Part shown: positions 17,152 to 25,409 of the stretch, in pieces
Position numbering within the stretch: the stretch's first letter is position 1
Layout: every line of letters begins with the position of its first letter
Assembly (NCBI GenBank): GCA_031257195.1
Contig: JAIRPD010000029.1
Span: forward strand, 1 to 35,563
Direction: 5' to 3'
DNA: 35,563 bases
Source: Treponema sp.
GTDB lineage: Bacteria; Spirochaetota; Spirochaetia; Treponematales; Breznakiellaceae
Notes under the pieces: model-generated
What the model saw: the letters and a program-made list of their open reading frames with translations, nothing else
The model's database searches: none
Told to the model about the DNA's origin: nothing
Made by a program: the position numbers and the translations under genes

Positions 17152-18800
17152 AAGACAAGTACGATGTGATCATCATCGGCGGCGGCCCCGCGGGTCTCGC
17201 GGCGGCCCTGGGGGCCAGGGAAAAGGGCGCCAAGGATGTGCTGATCCTGGAACGGAACAATTACCTGGGGGGAATCCTGAACCAGTGCATTCACAATGGC
17301 TTTGGGCTTCACCACTTTAAGGAAGAGCTTACCGGCCCGGAATACGCCGCCCGGTTCATCGCGGACGTAAAAAAGACCGATATCGAGGTGTTTTGCGGGG
17401 CCATGGTGCTGGACATTGGGGCGGATCGGACCGTGCGGTTCATCAACAAGGAAACGGGCTACCAGGCGATCCAGGGTAAAGCCGTGGTACTGGCCATGGG
17501 ATGCCGGGAACGGCCCCGGGGAGTCCTGGGGATCCCCGGCGCCCGGCCCGCGGGGGTTTTTACCGCGGGGGCGGCCCAGCTCTACATGAACATAGAGGGC
17601 CATCAGGTGGGTAAACGGGTGGTCATCCTCGGTTCCGGGGACATCGGCCTTATCATGGCCCGCCGCCTTACCCTGGAGGGGGCCAAGGTCCTGGGGGTCT
17701 TTGAACTCCTCCCCTACTCCTCCGGCCTCACCCGGAACATCGTCCAGTGCCTGGAGGACTACGACATTCCCTTAAGCCTTTCCCACACGGTTACGGAAAT
17801 CCGGGGAGACAAGCGGGTAGAGCAGGTAGTGATAAACGCGGTGGATGAAAAACGCCTTCCCATTCCGGGGACGGAACAAGTAATAGACTGCGATACCCTG
17901 CTCCTCTCCGTGGGTCTTATCCCGGAAAACGAGCTTTCCCGCCACGCCGGGGTGGAGATTGACGCGCGAACCAGCGGGCCGGTGGTGTACGAAAACATGG
18001 AAACCTCCATTCCCGGGGTTTTTGCCTGCGGGAATGTGGCCCATGTCCACGACCTGGTGGACTTTGTCAGCGCCGAGGCGATCAAGGCCGGTAAAGCCGC
18101 GGCGGTGTACGCCGCCGCCGCCGGCGGTTCCGGCGGAACGACCATCGCCATGAAGAACGGCGAGGGGGTGGGCTATGTGGTACCCCAGAAGATCCGGACG
18201 GAAAACGCGGAAAAGGTTACCGAGGTCTTCTTCCGGGCCACGGGGATCTACAAGGAATCGGTGATAGAGGTCAAATCGGGTAATGAGGTGCTGGCTTCCT
18301 TTAAGCGGGAACACCTGGCGCCGGGCGAAATGGAAAAAATTATCCTCCTCAAGGACGCGCTGGGTAAAGCCAAAGGAGAAATTACCGTTTCCGTGGTAAG
18401 CAGTACCAGGCAGGCCGGGGGGGCCTCGAAATTCAAAACCGTCCGCCCCGACGGCGTGGTGGAACTTATCTGCATTGTCTGCCCCAAGGGCTGCCACCTC
18501 CAGGTGGACCCGAACAAGGGCTTCACCGTTACCGGCCATACCTGCGCCAGGGGAGAAGACTACGGCAAGCAGGAGATCGAGCATCCCACCCGGATGATCA
18601 CCTCCACGGTATGTGTTGGGGGAGCGGAGATCCCCCGGATGCCCGTCAAGACCAGCAGGCCCATCCCCAAGGACAAGATCTTCCAGGCCATGACGGCGCT
18701 GGATAATCTGGACGTGAACGCTCCCTTCAAGGCGGGGACCGTGGTGGCGCCGGATTTGTGCGGTACGGGGGTGGATTTTATCTCCACCCGGACCCTGTAA
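17148..18800 (+). CDS. FAD/NAD(P)-dependent oxidoreductase fused to DUF1667 (GlpB-like partner)
   Basis: 550 aa. Residues 1 to about 400 are a pyridine-nucleotide-disulfide-type flavoprotein: FAD motif IIIGGGPAGLAAALGA (8-23), second dinucleotide motif VVILGSGDIGLIMARRL, and FACGNVAHVHDLVD near the end. From about 438 on the sequence is DUF1667: ICIVCPKGC, HTCARGE, TVCVGG and DLCGTGVD supply conserved Cys, probably for metal or cluster binding. In Clostridia, DUF1667 is usually a separate short gene next to this oxidoreductase, as I recall, so here the two look fused. The likely job is passing electrons from glycerol-3-phosphate oxidation to NAD or another carrier. No linker frameshift is visible. 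Confidence 0.85.
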   Translation: MKDKYDVIIIGGGPAGLAAALGAREKGAKDVLILERNNYLGGILNQCIHNGFGLHHFKEELTGPEYAARFIADVKKTDIEVFCGAMVLDIGADRTVRFINKETGYQAIQGKAVVLAMGCRERPRGVLGIPGARPAGVFTAGAAQLYMNIEGHQVGKRVVILGSGDIGLIMARRLTLEGAKVLGVFELLPYSSGLTRNIVQCLEDYDIPLSLSHTVTEIRGDKRVEQVVINAVDEKRLPIPGTEQVIDCDTLLLSVGLIPENELSRHAGVEIDARTSGPVVYENMETSIPGVFACGNVAHVHDLVDFVSAEAIKAGKAAAVYAAAAGGSGGTTIAMKNGEGVGYVVPQKIRTENAEKVTEVFFRATGIYKESVIEVKSGNEVLASFKREHLAPGEMEKIILLKDALGKAKGEITVSVVSSTRQAGGASKFKTVRPDGVVELICIVCPKGCHLQVDPNKGFTVTGHTCARGEDYGKQEIEHPTRMITSTVCVGGAEIPRMPVKTSRPIPKDKIFQAMTALDNLDVNAPFKAGTVVAPDLCGTGVDFISTRTL

Positions 18801-18839
18801 AGGGGGGGTGGGGTTTTCACAATAACCGGCGGATTTTTG

Positions 18840-18867
18840 TTGACATATCCGGCGGTTATGGTACAAT
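18840..18867 (+). promoter_or_regulatory. strong sigma70-type promoter for glpF
   Basis: Perfect TTGACA (18840-18845), a 16-bp spacer, TACAAT (18862-18867). It gives glpF its own transcript in addition to any read-through, with a leader of about 120 nt. Confidence 0.78.
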
Positions 18868-18875
18868 GGAATCCA

Positions 18876-18906
18876 CGGGCTTGAGGCCCGCCGCCGTTGG
18901 CGGCGG
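18876..18906 (+). promoter_or_regulatory. paired hairpins in the glpF leader
   Basis: CGGGC-TTGAG-GCCCG (18876-18890) is immediately followed by CCGCCG-TTGG-CGGCGG (18891-18906). They lie at the very 5' end of the predicted glpF mRNA and could stabilise it or act as a control element. No known riboswitch class is recognisable. Confidence 0.5.
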
Positions 18907-18993
18907 ACCTTGAATGGAGTTTTCCGGTTTTTGCCCGTATAAAAAACTGGCGTTTGCCTCGCCATGGGGCGGATGCCGTTAAGGAGAAAAGAT

Positions 18994-19692
18994 ATGTCAC
19001 CATATCTCGCAGAGTTTCTTGGAACCGCTTTACTTATCCTCCTTGGTTGTGGTACTAATGCCAATGGCTCTTTGAAAAAGACCTACGGCAGCGGCGGCTG
19101 GGGCTGGATTGTAACAACCACAGGATGGGCGGTGGCGGTATTTATTCCCGCCATGATCTTCCACAGCGCCAGCGGCGCGCACTTTAACCCGGCCCTGACC
19201 ATCGGTTTGGCCGCGGCGGGTAAATTTAACTGGGCCCTGGTACCCGGCTACGCCGGCGCTCAGCTGGCCGGCGGTATTGTGGGCGGCATTCTGGTATGGA
19301 TCCATTTCAAAACCCATTTTGACGAGAGTGAACCCGGCAGCCAACTTGGCGTTTTCTCCACCGGTCCCGCTATTCCCAACACGACCTTCAACCTGATCAG
19401 CGAAATCATCGGTACCTTTGTCCTGGTCTTTACCCTTTCCGTACCCAACGGCTCCCAGTTTGGCGGCTTCTTTACGTACGCGGTGATCCTGTCTATCGGC
19501 ATTGCCCTGGGCGGTACCACCGGTTACGCGATCAACCCGGCCCGGGACCTTGGTCCCCGGATCGCCCACGCCATTGTCCCCATCAAGGGCAAGGGCGGCT
19601 CCAACTGGGGTTACGCGTGGATTCCCGTCATTGGCCCGATCATTGGCGGTATCATCGGCGCCCTGGTAGGCGCGGCGATTTTCCCCGGCTAA
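18994..19692 (+). CDS. glpF: glycerol facilitator (aquaglyceroporin)
   Basis: 232 aa MIP-family channel for glycerol uptake across the inner membrane, with six membrane spans and two half-helix loops. The first NPA box is SGAHFNPALTIG (65-67). The second is GYAINPARDLGPR (181-185); the Arg-Asp after NPA is the glycerol-facilitator signature rather than that of a water-specific aquaporin. An in-frame ATG 30 nt upstream exists, but AAGGAG (18981-18986), 7 nt before the 18994 ATG, decides this start, and the protein then begins at the usual place before the first helix. It closes the glycerol cluster and is followed by a strong terminator. Confidence 0.93.
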   Translation: MSPYLAEFLGTALLILLGCGTNANGSLKKTYGSGGWGWIVTTTGWAVAVFIPAMIFHSASGAHFNPALTIGLAAAGKFNWALVPGYAGAQLAGGIVGGILVWIHFKTHFDESEPGSQLGVFSTGPAIPNTTFNLISEIIGTFVLVFTLSVPNGSQFGGFFTYAVILSIGIALGGTTGYAINPARDLGPRIAHAIVPIKGKGGSNWGYAWIPVIGPIIGGIIGALVGAAIFPG

Positions 19693-19710
19693 TTAACGAT
19701 TTTCCCGTTT

Positions 19711-19740
19711 AAAAAAGGCCGCCCCCGGGCGGCCTTTTTT
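19711..19740. terminator. bidirectional intrinsic terminator
   Basis: A6, then GGCCGCCC-CC-GGGCGGCC, then T6: a textbook hairpin with U-tracts in both directions. It separates convergent glpF (+) and nifU (-). Confidence 0.95.
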
Positions 19741-19820
19741 ATTCGAAAGCCTGGTTTACTACCCCGCCGAACCCGCGGTTCGCGCCTGCCCCGCGGAGGC
19801 TCATTGTCGCGGCGGGGCGG

Positions 19821-20414
19821 TCACTCACCATGCAGATGTTCCAACCCGTGAAGGAATCCCAGAGCTTTGGTTTTACAGCTTCCGCAGGCGGTCCCGATTT
19901 TGGTGGCCGCCTGAAGGTCGTCCCAGGTCCGGGCGCCGTTATTCCAGGCCGTCTCCAGGTCCTTGTCGGTGATCCCCAGGCAGTTACAGATTGTTACCGC
20001 CTCTTCCTTAAAGAGACCGGCCCGGCCGGTTTTTTTCAGGTAATCGTCTATGGCCGCCCGCAGGGCCTTATCCCCCAGGACGGAACAGTGGATCTTGTTT
20101 TCAGGAAGCCCCCCCAGCCTCACCACCAGGTCTTCCGGCCTGACGCCGTACGCGTCGGCGATGTTCATCCCCTTGATCGTTTCGGAGAGCATACTGGTAG
20201 AGGCGATGGCGCTGGCGCAGCCGTAGGTCTTCCACCGCACGTCGGTGATCACGTCGTCCTTTATCCGCAGGAGCATCAGCATCTGGTCCCCGCAGCGAAT
20301 GTTCCCCGTCTCGCCCCGGGCGTCGGCGGGAAAGGAGGATTCATCATCCAAAAGGACATTCCTGGGGTTTACAAAATGTTCTTTCACCGTATCCGAATAA
20401 AGCCAGTTCATCAT
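19821..20414 (-). CDS. nifU: NifU-like iron-sulfur scaffold with BFD [2Fe-2S] domain, lacking the Nfu domain
   Basis: 197 aa. Residues about 1-125 are an IscU/NifU N-terminal scaffold with cluster ligands Cys41 (RCGDQM), Cys66 (TYGCAS) and Cys110 (IHCSVLG). Residues about 138-185 are a BFD-type [2Fe-2S] domain with Cys143, Cys145, Cys177 and Cys180 (ICNCLG, ACGSCKT). Azotobacter-type NifU has a third, Nfu-like domain, which is absent here. It would assemble Fe-S clusters with sulfur from the NifS encoded 24 nt upstream. GGAGGA before the ATG pair at 20414 is a good ribosome site. No nitrogenase gene is in view, so general Fe-S assembly is the safer role. Confidence 0.88.
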   Translation of the reverse strand: MMNWLYSDTVKEHFVNPRNVLLDDESSFPADARGETGNIRCGDQMLMLLRIKDDVITDVRWKTYGCASAIASTSMLSETIKGMNIADAYGVRPEDLVVRLGGLPENKIHCSVLGDKALRAAIDDYLKKTGRAGLFKEEAVTICNCLGITDKDLETAWNNGARTWDDLQAATKIGTACGSCKTKALGFLHGLEHLHGE

Positions 20415-20438
20415 GATTCCTCCAAAAACCCGGCAAAA

Positions 20439-21638
20439 CTAAGCGGGTTTCGCGGGCGGCGCCGCGTTCAATGTGGACATGGAACGGAGCCGCTTGATAA
20501 TCGGCGGAAGCGTTTCCAGGGTATAGTCAATATCGGCGGCGGTACTCTCCCGTCCCAAAGAAAAACGGATCGAGCCGTGGGCCAGTTCCGGACCGGCCCC
20601 TGTGGCCAGGAGCACATGGGAGGGCTCCAGGCTGCCGGAGGCGCAGGCCGAACCGGTGGAGGCCTGAATCCCCGCCAGGTCCATGGAAAGAAGGATCGCC
20701 TCCCCCTCCGCGCCGGGGAAAGACACGTTGAGGGTATTGGGAAGAACATCCTTTTCGTGGCCATTGATCTTGATCCCGGGGATCCGTTCCAAAAGGCCGT
20801 CCCGAAGGCGGTCCCGCAGTTCCCCCATGGTTTTGCCGCCGGCGGATAGTTCTTGTTTGGCAAGTTCGGCGGCCTTGCCAAAACCAATAATACCGGTGTT
20901 GTTGTAGGTCCCCGCCCGGAGGCCGTTTTCCTGGTGGCCGCCGTGGATCAGCGGGTAAAGGGGGGCCTTTTCCCGGACATAGAGGGCCCCAACTCCCTTG
21001 AGGCCGTAGATCTTGTGGGCCGACATGGTCAGGTAATCCACCCCCAGCTCCGCCGCGTTTACCGGGATTTTTCCCACCGCCTGGACGGCGTCGGTATGAA
21101 CGTAGGCCCCCGCGGCCTTGGCCAGGGCGGCGATTTCCCCAATGTCCTGGATCGTCCCGATTTCATTGTTGGCCATCATCACCGAAACCAGCAGGGTTTC
21201 CCCGGTGAGGGCCTTTTTCAGTTCCTCCATTCTGATCTTGCCCGCGCCGTCCACGGGAAGGAAGGTAACGTTAAAACCCAGGGATTCCAGGTATTTGGCG
21301 GAATTGAGGATACAGGGGTGTTCTATGGCGCTGGTGATAAAACCCCGCCGCCCCGATTCCAGGGGAAGCCCCCGGCGATCCGAGGCGAGGATACGCGCGG
21401 TGTTGAATACCGTATTGTTCGACTCCGACCCCCCGGAAGTAAAAACCACCATTCTGCCGCTTACCCCCAGGAGTTCCCCCACCCTTTGCCTGGCCTCTTC
21501 CACCTTGGCCCGGGCCTGGCGGCCCGCCTCGTGCATGCTGGAGGCGTTACCATAGACGGCCAGGTCCTCAATGACGGCGGCCTTCACTTCTTCCCGAATG
21601 GGGGTGGTGGCGTTGTAGTCCATGTATATAGTACGCAT
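20439..21638 (-). CDS. nifS: cysteine desulfurase (NifS/IscS type)
   Basis: 399 aa from the ATG at 21638, which begins MRTIYMDYNATTP as family members do and has AGGAA just upstream; the 11-residue longer frame is not supported. It is PLP-dependent and removes sulfur from cysteine as a persulfide for Fe-S assembly. PLP Lys209 lies in SAHKIYG, His107 in IEHPCI, and catalytic Cys332 in STGSACASGSLEPSH. Upstream AT-rich sequence (minus strand TATACT and TATTAT near 21652-21670) looks like a promoter, but no good -35 is seen. The promoter zone is shared with the divergent phosphohexomutase gene. Confidence 0.92.
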   Translation of the reverse strand: MRTIYMDYNATTPIREEVKAAVIEDLAVYGNASSMHEAGRQARAKVEEARQRVGELLGVSGRMVVFTSGGSESNNTVFNTARILASDRRGLPLESGRRGFITSAIEHPCILNSAKYLESLGFNVTFLPVDGAGKIRMEELKKALTGETLLVSVMMANNEIGTIQDIGEIAALAKAAGAYVHTDAVQAVGKIPVNAAELGVDYLTMSAHKIYGLKGVGALYVREKAPLYPLIHGGHQENGLRAGTYNNTGIIGFGKAAELAKQELSAGGKTMGELRDRLRDGLLERIPGIKINGHEKDVLPNTLNVSFPGAEGEAILLSMDLAGIQASTGSACASGSLEPSHVLLATGAGPELAHGSIRFSLGRESTAADIDYTLETLPPIIKRLRSMSTLNAAPPAKPA

Positions 21639-21751
21639 GTTTCCTACATTTCCTATAATATCAGTATACAATTTTTTCCCCGGTAAATCCAGCGATCCCC
21701 TGAAAAACGCGGCCTTTTCAGCGCCCCCGGGCGGCTGGTTTTATCCGGCCA

Positions 21752-21780
21752 TTTACAGGACCCAAAAAAAAGAGCATACT
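21752..21780 (+). promoter_or_regulatory. promoter giving a leaderless phosphohexomutase mRNA
   Basis: TTTACA (21752-21757), a 17-bp spacer, CATACT (21775-21780). The -10 ends 6 nt before the ATG at 21787 and no Shine-Dalgarno is present. Confidence 0.68.
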
Positions 21781-21786
21781 GTACGC

Positions 21787-23640
21787 ATGGTCTTTGACAG
21801 CGATACGCGTAAAGCCCTGGAGGGGATGATCCTTTCCCCCTCGGGCTGGAGGGGGATTTTTGCGGCGTCAGGAAACGAGGAGGATCCCGGGGACGAGGTC
21901 TCCCCTCCCCTCGCCCTTATAGCCGCGGCGGGGGCGGCGGTCTTCGCCGATTATCTGAGGAGCCGCGCCGCGGGAAGGCCCCAGGTAATTCTGGGACGCG
22001 ATACCCGGCCCACGGGAAAAGCCATAGCGGATCTTATGATCCGCTCCTTTCTCGCCTCGGGCTGTGATGTCCGCTACGCGGGGATTATCGCCGCCCCGGA
22101 GATAATGGCCTACGCCAAACGGCGGGGCCGTCCTCCCGGCGGGGAGGCGGCGGGGTTTTGTTACATCTCCGCGAGCCACAACCCCATCGGCCACAACGGG
22201 CTCAAGTTCGGCCTTGACGACGGGGGGGTACTGGAAGGGGAAGAGGCCCTTAAACTGATAGCCGCCCTCCGCGCCTTTCCGGGCGGGGAAGGGACGGCGG
22301 CGAAACCGTCCGCGCCGCCGGACGCGGAGGACGGCCTGGAAAGCCGGGTTCGGGAGGTTTACGCGGGGGAGGCGAAAACCAAGGAGGAGGCCCTGGGGGC
22401 TTACCGGGAATTTTCCGTCTCCCTGGTGGGAAACGGGGCGGCGCTGGAGGCCATCGCCGGGGGGCTGAAAACAGCTCCCCTGGGAATAGCCGCGGACTTT
22501 AACGGCTCCGCCCGGACCAGGAGCATAGATCGCGCCTTCTGCCAAACCCTGGGTATTGGGTTCCACGCCATCAACGAAAAACCCGGCCAAATAGTCCACG
22601 CGATTATCCCCGAGGGGAATTCCCTGGAGGACTGCCGGGCCTTCCTGGAAAAGCTTCACCGGGAGGACCCGTCGGTGATCCTGGGTTATGTGCCGGACTG
22701 CGACGGGGACCGGGGGAACCTGGTGATCTGGGACGATGGGTCCGGCGGGGCGCGGATCCTGGAAGCCCAGGAAGTGTTCGCCCTGGCCTGCATGGCGGAG
22801 CTGGCCCAGCTTGTCTGGTCCGGCGTCACCGACGCCGGGCCGGGACGGCCCGCCGGGGGCAAAGCCGCGGTGGCGGTAAACGGCCCCACCTCCACGCGGA
22901 TCGACCGGATCGCGGAAGCCTTTGGGGCGGAGGTGTTCCGGGCCGAGGTGGGGGAAGCCAATGTGGTGAACCTGGCCCGCCGCCTAAGGCGGGAGGGCTA
23001 CATTGTACGGATCCTGGGGGAAGGCTCCAACGGGGGGAATATCACCCATCCTTCGGCGGTCCGGGATCCCCTGGCGACGATCTTCGCCCTGGTCAAACTG
23101 ATGACCATCCGGGGTACGGAAAAGGGGCCCGGCCTTTTTGATATATGGCGGGAACGGTCGGGACGGGGCGGCCCGGGCGGCGGTTTTACCCTGGCGGAGA
23201 TCATCGCCTCCCTGCCCCGGTTCTTTACCACCGGCGCTTCCACCCCGGAAGCGAAGCTCCAGGTTAAGACCCGGGATCACGCCCTGCTTAAAGACCGGTA
23301 CCAAAGGATCTTTGAGCAAGCCTGGGCTCTCAAAAAAGAGGGGTTGCGGGAAAAATGGGGAATCACGGAATGGGAGGGCCGGGCCTGTGTGGGCCCCGGG
23401 GAACTGCGGAACCTTTCCCGTTTTGGGGACGCGGAAACCGGGGGGCTCAAGATCGTTTTTAAAAACCCCGGGGGCCGGGAAATCGCCTTTATCTGGATGC
23501 GGGGTTCCAAGACGGAACCGGTGTTCCGGGTCATGGCCGACGCCGAAGGCAGCGCGGAACTGGAACGGGAATTGATCGCCTGGCAGCGGGCCATGACGAT
23601 GGAGGCCGACGCGGCGGCGTCCCCCGGGGGCGGCGCGTAA
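21787..23640 (+). CDS. phosphoglucomutase/phosphomannomutase family protein
   Basis: 617 aa alpha-D-phosphohexomutase. The phosphoserine loop is YISASHNPIGHNGLKFG, the metal-binding loop PDCDGDRGNLV, and the sugar-binding loop GEGSNGGN, followed by THPSAVRDPL. It should move phosphate between C1 and C6 of hexoses, feeding glycogen, cell-envelope sugars or glycolysis. The protein is longer than the 450-550 aa usual for the family and has an extra segment before the metal loop. The ORF continues 165 nt upstream, but that stretch is promoter sequence, so the ATG at 21787 is chosen. The PUR gene follows 35 nt later. Confidence 0.85.
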   Translation: MVFDSDTRKALEGMILSPSGWRGIFAASGNEEDPGDEVSPPLALIAAAGAAVFADYLRSRAAGRPQVILGRDTRPTGKAIADLMIRSFLASGCDVRYAGIIAAPEIMAYAKRRGRPPGGEAAGFCYISASHNPIGHNGLKFGLDDGGVLEGEEALKLIAALRAFPGGEGTAAKPSAPPDAEDGLESRVREVYAGEAKTKEEALGAYREFSVSLVGNGAALEAIAGGLKTAPLGIAADFNGSARTRSIDRAFCQTLGIGFHAINEKPGQIVHAIIPEGNSLEDCRAFLEKLHREDPSVILGYVPDCDGDRGNLVIWDDGSGGARILEAQEVFALACMAELAQLVWSGVTDAGPGRPAGGKAAVAVNGPTSTRIDRIAEAFGAEVFRAEVGEANVVNLARRLRREGYIVRILGEGSNGGNITHPSAVRDPLATIFALVKLMTIRGTEKGPGLFDIWRERSGRGGPGGGFTLAEIIASLPRFFTTGASTPEAKLQVKTRDHALLKDRYQRIFEQAWALKKEGLREKWGITEWEGRACVGPGELRNLSRFGDAETGGLKIVFKNPGGREIAFIWMRGSKTEPVFRVMADAEGSAELERELIAWQRAMTMEADAAASPGGGA

Positions 23641-23675
23641 AAACCCGCGGGACTTATTTATTAAGGAGGGGAATC

Positions 23676-24080
23676 ATGGGAATACGGGGCGAACTTTTTT
23701 CAACCAGGGTGCTGCTCCCCAACAGGACCTATTTTATCAACGTCAAGGAAAACCGCCTGGGCGACCTTTACCTCAATATCGTGGAGAGTAAAAACAAGGA
23801 AACCGGGGGGTTTGAGCGCCAGTCGGTGATCGTCTTCGCCGACGACCTGCCCGCCTTTTTAGGGGAATTCGACAAATCCCTCAAGGTGCTGGAAAAGGCC
23901 GCGCGGGACCAGCGGCGAAGGGGCTCCAAACCGCAGGCGCGGCCCGGAGAGCGCCCGGCGGAGGGGCGCGGCGACAGACGGCGCGGCGGGGAGGGGCCCG
24001 CCGGGGGCCGCCGGACCGGGAAGGAGGGCGGCGAAAAGCGGATGGTAGTCAAAAGGAAAGCTCCCCCTGACGAACCCTAA
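23676..24080 (+). CDS. PUR-domain (DUF3276) nucleic-acid-binding protein
   Basis: 134 aa. Residues about 1-75 match the bacterial PUR-alpha-like fold: GELFSTRVLLPNRTYFINVKENRLGDLYLNIVES is characteristic (residues 5-38), followed by RQSVIVFADDLPAFLGEFDKSL. The Borrelia member (BpuR) binds DNA and RNA and regulates gene expression. The last 55 residues are a basic Arg/Gly/Lys-rich tail, probably disordered and nucleic-acid-contacting. A strong AAGGAGGGG lies 6 nt before the ATG. The 3' end overlaps the 3' end of convergent rnhB by 32 bp. The family is reported mainly in spirochaetes and Bacteroidetes, which helps the taxonomic inference. Confidence 0.85.
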   Translation: MGIRGELFSTRVLLPNRTYFINVKENRLGDLYLNIVESKNKETGGFERQSVIVFADDLPAFLGEFDKSLKVLEKAARDQRRRGSKPQARPGERPAEGRGDRRRGGEGPAGGRRTGKEGGEKRMVVKRKAPPDEP

Positions 24081-24723
24081 GGGTAAAACTAAGCCGCTGT
24101 ATGGGTGACGGCCCGTGGCGGGCGACCGCTTCCCGGTGGGCCCTGGTGGGGTACCCCTTGTGTTTTTCGTAGCCGTACTGGGGGTAAAGAAGGGAATAGC
24201 GGACCATCACCTGATCCCGGGCGGTTTTGGCGAGGATGGAGGCCGCCATCACCTCGGGGATCCGGGCGTCCGCCTTGACCAGGGCCCGGCAGGGTATGGG
24301 GAGAGGGGGACAGTACAGGCCGTCCACGATGGCGGTAAGGCCGGCCAGGGCCCCGGCGGCTTCGGGCCCCGGGGAAGGGGCCGGGCAAAACTGGGCCTCC
24401 AGCCGGACCGGGGGCCAGGCCGCCGCTAAAGCCTCCCAGGCCCGGCCCATGGCGAGGAGACTGGCCTGGAGGATATTCACCCGGTCTATTTCGGGGGCCT
24501 CCGACCAGCCTATACCCCAGGCGGCCCGTTCCCGGATCAGCGCCGCCGCCGCTTCCCGCTTTGCCGGGGAAAGCTTTTTTGAGTCCCCCAGCGTTTCCCG
24601 GGGGAAATCCGCGGGGAGGACCACCGCGGCGGCGGCCACGGGACCAGCCAGAGGACCGCGGCCCGCCTCGTCCAGCCCCACGATGACGCCGCCGGCCTCC
24701 GGGGGACGCCCTTCCTCCCTCAT
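24049..24723 (-). CDS. rnhB: ribonuclease HII
   Basis: 224 aa. It cleaves RNA in RNA-DNA hybrids and starts removal of misincorporated ribonucleotides. The catalytic Asp18-Glu19 lie in VGLDEAGRGPLAGP. DSKKLSPAKR follows, and the other two acidic residues sit in IVDGLYC and VKADARIPEV, the latter before ASILAKTARD. The start overlaps the upstream gene's stop (ATGA, 24720-24723). Its last 32 bp lie under the 3' end of the PUR gene on the other strand, so the two mRNAs are complementary at their ends. Confidence 0.93.
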   Translation of the reverse strand: MREEGRPPEAGGVIVGLDEAGRGPLAGPVAAAAVVLPADFPRETLGDSKKLSPAKREAAAALIRERAAWGIGWSEAPEIDRVNILQASLLAMGRAWEALAAAWPPVRLEAQFCPAPSPGPEAAGALAGLTAIVDGLYCPPLPIPCRALVKADARIPEVMAASILAKTARDQVMVRYSLLYPQYGYEKHKGYPTRAHREAVARHGPSPIQRLSFTLRVRQGELSF

Positions 24724-25328
24724 GGATGTTCAAGAATGGAGAGGACCTCCCGCAGTTCCCCGTCCCGGCTATAGTACTGTTCCTCCAGTTCCGCCGGGGA
24801 AAGACCCACCAACTCGTGGCTTAGGTAGTGGATCCACCGGTCCTCGTCGCGAACGGAAAAATCATGCTTCCGGCACCAGTAGTCGGGCTGGATGGGAAGC
24901 TGGTTTTCCCGGTCGTAAAAGTACTTGTAATCGTGGACCGCCACCTTCAGGTCCTCCCGGGGGATGCCCTTGTCCAGGATGATCCCCGCCAGGTGGTTGA
25001 TCGTTTTTCCGGTGTCAAAAATATCGTCCACCAGGAGTATCTTGTCCCCGCTTCGCAGATGTTCCGGGGCGTAGGTCCAGCCCTCCACTTTTATCCGCTC
25101 CGACTTGCGCACATCCGTATAGGACCGGGCCACCACCGCGGCGTAGTATACCGGCCGGCCCCGGCGGTTTATCACCTTGAAGTACTCGCTGATCACGTTC
25201 CCCATATACGCACCCCCCCGGAGGGACACGTAGATAACGTCGGGCACAAAGCCATCGGCATAGATCGCGCGGGCCAGCTTAAGCGCGTTATTCCGCACCA
25301 CATCGTAGGGAAGAAATTCCTTTTTCAT
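24720..25328 (-). CDS. phosphoribosyltransferase (hypoxanthine/COG2236-type)
   Basis: 202 aa from the ATG at 25328, where MKKEFLPYDVV starts. The 13-residue PRPP-binding loop is ILLVDDIFDTGKT (about 97-109), and YVSLRGGAYMGNVI supplies the PP-binding loop. This is a purine-salvage type I phosphoribosyltransferase of the predicted hypoxanthine/xanthine class; the base cannot be fixed from sequence alone. The longer frame (start at 25364) covers the promoter and is not used. No Shine-Dalgarno precedes the ATG, in keeping with the leaderless promoter at 25335. It forms a two-gene operon with rnhB. Confidence 0.8.
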   Translation of the reverse strand: MKKEFLPYDVVRNNALKLARAIYADGFVPDVIYVSLRGGAYMGNVISEYFKVINRRGRPVYYAAVVARSYTDVRKSERIKVEGWTYAPEHLRSGDKILLVDDIFDTGKTINHLAGIILDKGIPREDLKVAVHDYKYFYDRENQLPIQPDYWCRKHDFSVRDEDRWIHYLSHELVGLSPAELEEQYYSRDGELREVLSILEHP

Positions 25329-25334
25329 GGGTCC

Positions 25335-25363
25335 ACTATAGCGCGAAGGGGGCGGAAAATGCA
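25335..25363 (-). promoter_or_regulatory. promoter giving a leaderless phosphoribosyltransferase mRNA
   Basis: Minus strand: TATAGT (25340-25335) ends 6 nt before the ATG at 25328. The -35 candidate TGCATT (25363-25358) with 17-bp spacing is weak. Confidence 0.6.
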
Positions 25364-25409
25364 CTACCCCGCCCCGCGGGCCGGGACGGCGGTTCCCGGG
25401 GAGCGCCCT

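Noticed and set aside
19821-21638. Nitrogen-fixation cluster
   Set aside because: NifS and NifU alone are general Fe-S assembly proteins; no nitrogenase structural or cofactor genes are present in the window.
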